From NCBI GenBank assembly GCA_946540705.1, contig CAMNJD010000163.1, positions 1 to 6,777 of the forward strand: a stretch of DNA of 6,777 bases, given 5' to 3'. Under the pieces are notes generated by a model. It was given only the letters and a program-made list of their open reading frames with translations. It did no database searches and had not been told where the DNA came from. Numbering within the stretch: the first letter of the stretch is position 1; every line of letters starts with the position of its first letter. Made by a program: the position numbers and the translations under genes. This document shows positions 4,948-6,777 of the stretch, in pieces. The stretch comes from an uncultured Ruminococcus sp. (GTDB taxonomy: Bacteria > Bacillota > Clostridia > Oscillospirales > Ruminococcaceae).

Positions 4948-6621
4948 ATGAAAAAGCTCCTCTCTGCAACGCTCTCTGCAATCCTTGCGGCGGGCGCCGT
5001 TACCATGCTGCCCTCCTCAGCCGCGACCGCGCCGCTGCTGACCGGCGATTTTGAATCCGGTCTGAACGGCTGGTCTGCCCGCGGCACTGCTTTAGTCGAG
5101 CTGACGCAGACAAACGCCGCAAACGGCATCGGAGCAGCTTCCGTCACGAACCGCGCCAACGACTGGTGCGGCATTTCGCATGCCCTCGATCCGGCTGTGA
5201 TCAAGCCGGGCGGCACCTACGTGTTCCGCGCCTCGGTGTTTCAGCAGTCTACGCCGCTCGGTGTGCATTTCAAGCTCTCGCTGCAATACAACACAGGCGG
5301 CTTCGGCGGCGATACCTTCGACTGTATTGCGGAGGGCACCGGCGCTGCGGGGACATGGCTGACACTGTCCAATAATTCGTATACGATCCCTGCAAATGCG
5401 CAGAATATGACGCTCTACCTCGAGACGGAGGGCTCTGAGACCGATTTTCTCGCGGATGAGATCTATGTGCGGAATGTGGATATCTTCCCGGATGCGTTTG
5501 AAACCGGCGATGCGGATCACAGCGGCCGGGTCGATCGGCAGGATGTGTTCGCACTCCGCGATTACCTGACCGGGAAAACAACAGGCGGAATCTACACGGA
5601 TACTGCCGATCTCGACAGAAACGGCGTGCTCAATGCCGCTGATCTGACCCTGCTGAAGCAGATGATGCTGCAAGAACCGCAGGTTACGACGACAACTGTG
5701 ACCGCACAGACAACGGTCACGACTGTCACGACCGTCACGGTGCCGGATATCGGCACGCATGCTCAGCCCAAAGCATATATGGAGAAGGTGCGCAGCCAGA
5801 TGAAACAAGATGTTCCCGCGGATGTGCAGCGCGGCGACACCGGCACGACCACGCATATCACGTATTATTCCAAGAAGGCGAACCGCGACAAGGGCGCAAA
5901 TATCTGGCTCCCTGCCGGTTATTCCGAAAATCAGAAATACCCCGTGCTGTATATGAACCACGGCATCATGGGCGATGAGAACGGTATGCTGAACGGCTTT
6001 GCCGTCCGCGAAATGGCCTCGAATCTGATCGCGAAGGGCGAGGCGGTGCCGTTTATTATCGTGTTTCCGCAGATGTACACCGACCCGGCGCAGGCTATGC
6101 CGGGGGGCTTTGACTTTACGATGGACACGATGGATCACTATGACGATTTTCTCTATGATCTGACCGAGAGCCTGATGCCGTATGTCGAGTCGCATTATTC
6201 CGTGAAAACAGGCCGCGAGAACACGGCGATCGCAGGCTTTTCAATGGGCGGCAGGGAGTCGCTGTATATCGGCATGCACAGGCCGGATGCGTTCGGATAT
6301 GTCTGTGCATCCTCTCCCGCACCGGGCATTGTACCGGGTGTTGACACGTATCTGACGCATCTGGGCAGCTATATTCCCGGCACGCAGACCCGCATGACCG
6401 AGCAGGATTTCCGGATCGCGGACGATAAGCTGCCGTATCTGCTGATGATCGCGGGCGGCACGAATGACATGGTCGTCGGCACATTCCCCAAGCAGTACCA
6501 TGAGCTGTTCACGAAAAACGGCACCGATCATATCTGGACGGAGGTGCCCGGCGGTCAGCATGACGGCAGTGTCGGCATTCCGCTGTTCTACAATTTCTTC
6601 CGCGCAGTATTTCAGGCATAA
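4948..6621 (+). CDS. Secreted CBM22-like / type I dockerin / CE1 esterase (cellulosomal)
   Basis: This encodes 557 aa. The ATG at 4948 follows AAAGGAT (4932-4938) and opens a clear signal peptide: KK, then a hydrophobic core to about residue 21, with cleavage near Ala25-Ala28. Residues about 33-177 resemble a CBM22 xylan-binding module (FESGLNGWSARG near the start, a YLETEGSETDFLADEIYV-like end). A complete type I dockerin follows with two calcium loops, DADHSGRVDRQD (188-199) and DLDRNGVLNAAD (221-232). A Thr/Val linker (246-265) leads to a CE1 alpha/beta-hydrolase domain (about 275-557). The likely triad is Ser432 in GFSMGG, Asp507 in GGTNDM and His538 in GGQHDG; NHGIMGDENG is the oxyanion-hole region. 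CE1 members are acetylxylan or feruloyl esterases, and which one this is cannot be told. The protein should be exported, bind a cohesin scaffold and deacylate hemicellulose. The dockerin is internal rather than terminal. Confidence 0.92.
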   Translation: MKKLLSATLSAILAAGAVTMLPSSAATAPLLTGDFESGLNGWSARGTALVELTQTNAANGIGAASVTNRANDWCGISHALDPAVIKPGGTYVFRASVFQQSTPLGVHFKLSLQYNTGGFGGDTFDCIAEGTGAAGTWLTLSNNSYTIPANAQNMTLYLETEGSETDFLADEIYVRNVDIFPDAFETGDADHSGRVDRQDVFALRDYLTGKTTGGIYTDTADLDRNGVLNAADLTLLKQMMLQEPQVTTTTVTAQTTVTTVTTVTVPDIGTHAQPKAYMEKVRSQMKQDVPADVQRGDTGTTTHITYYSKKANRDKGANIWLPAGYSENQKYPVLYMNHGIMGDENGMLNGFAVREMASNLIAKGEAVPFIIVFPQMYTDPAQAMPGGFDFTMDTMDHYDDFLYDLTESLMPYVESHYSVKTGRENTAIAGFSMGGRESLYIGMHRPDAFGYVCASSPAPGIVPGVDTYLTHLGSYIPGTQTRMTEQDFRIADDKLPYLLMIAGGTNDMVVGTFPKQYHELFTKNGTDHIWTEVPGGQHDGSVGIPLFYNFFRAVFQA

Positions 6622-6643
6622 TCAGATTCCCCCGGCGACGGAG

Positions 6644-6672
6644 TTGACAAGAAACACGGAATCGGTTATAAT
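6644..6672 (+). promoter_or_regulatory. Perfect consensus sigma-A promoter reading out of the right edge
   Basis: TTGACA (6644-6649) and TATAAT (6667-6672) are exact, with an ideal 17-bp spacer. It begins 22 bp after the esterase stop, and no terminator is visible between them. Transcription should start near 6679. About 100 nt of transcript fall in the window with no Shine-Dalgarno site, so the product is a gene with a long leader or an RNA lying beyond the edge. Confidence 0.75.
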
Positions 6673-6742
6673 ATTGATGTCCCAACGATCTCTTGAAGAT
6701 ATCTGCTTGTCTTTTTGCCGTGATACTGCGTTAGAAATCCTT

Positions 6743-6760
6743 GCCTTGCGTCAGCAAGGC
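6743..6760 (+). repeat. Perfect hairpin in the right-edge leader
   Basis: GCCTTGC (6743-6749) pairs with GCAAGGC (6754-6760) around the tetraloop GTCA. GCCTTG recurs at the window end (6772-6777), so an alternative pairing with the GCAAGGC arm is possible. No T-run follows at once, so it does not look like a terminator. It may be part of a leader, an RNA gene or an interspersed repeat; the window ends too soon to tell. Confidence 0.45.
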
Positions 6761-6777
6761 GGCGGCTTTCTGCCTTG

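Noticed and set aside
5683..5745. Short repeated ACG/GTC-rich motifs that look like a tandem repeat
   Set aside because: They are in-frame codons for the Thr/Val linker (residues 246-265) of the esterase and are fully explained by it.
6677..6777. Plus-strand frame from an ATG at 6677, and a minus-strand frame across the same bases
   Set aside because: The plus ATG lies 4 nt after the -10 hexamer and would be leaderless. The minus frame crosses the promoter in reverse. Neither gives a recognisable sequence before the window ends.
1..6777. Canonical 16-bp parS, CRISPR array, tRNA/rRNA gene or insertion sequence
   Set aside because: I searched for the CACGTG centre of parS, regularly spaced repeats, tRNA-like folds and transposase motifs on both strands and found none.

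Overview
The window looks like chromosomal DNA of a Gram-positive gut or rumen bacterium of the Oscillospiraceae, most likely a Ruminococcus-type cellulosome producer. The grounds are a secreted enzyme with a type I dockerin, Firmicutes-style strong Shine-Dalgarno sites and consensus sigma-A promoters, and Soj/Spo0J-type ParA and ParB. The species cannot be fixed from the sequence alone.

Layout: positions 1-396 hold no convincing gene. A perfect consensus promoter there (44-16, minus strand) fires out of the left edge, a 15-bp inverted repeat (53-89) lies just behind it, and 146-307 could fold as a branched RNA. A second consensus promoter (397-426) drives a gene for a small zinc-ribbon membrane protein of unknown function (540-1205), which ends in two tandem terminator-like hairpins. 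A third promoter (1396-1424) precedes parA (1494-2300), parB (2342-3214) and guaB (3240-4709), all on the plus strand with short gaps and no terminator between them, so they probably form one transcript. It ends at a very strong intrinsic terminator (4714-4758). Next comes a separately transcribed gene for a secreted CBM22-like/dockerin/CE1 esterase (4948-6621). At the right edge a perfect consensus promoter (6644-6672) reads out of the window toward an unseen gene or RNA.

How the genes work together: ParA and ParB are the chromosome-segregation ATPase and the CTP-dependent parS clamp. GuaB makes XMP, the committed step to GTP, and appears co-transcribed with them. The esterase belongs to plant cell-wall degradation: it would be exported, docked onto a cohesin scaffold, and remove acyl groups from hemicellulose. 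It is probably not functionally tied to the segregation genes.

The observation most worth checking is an inverted repeat just upstream of the parA promoter (1364-1382). It equals the 14-bp core of parS with three bases (GAG) inserted. No intact parS is present in the window. I found no clear sign of an undescribed multi-gene system; the unexplained parts are the left noncoding region, the zinc-ribbon membrane protein and the right-edge transcript.
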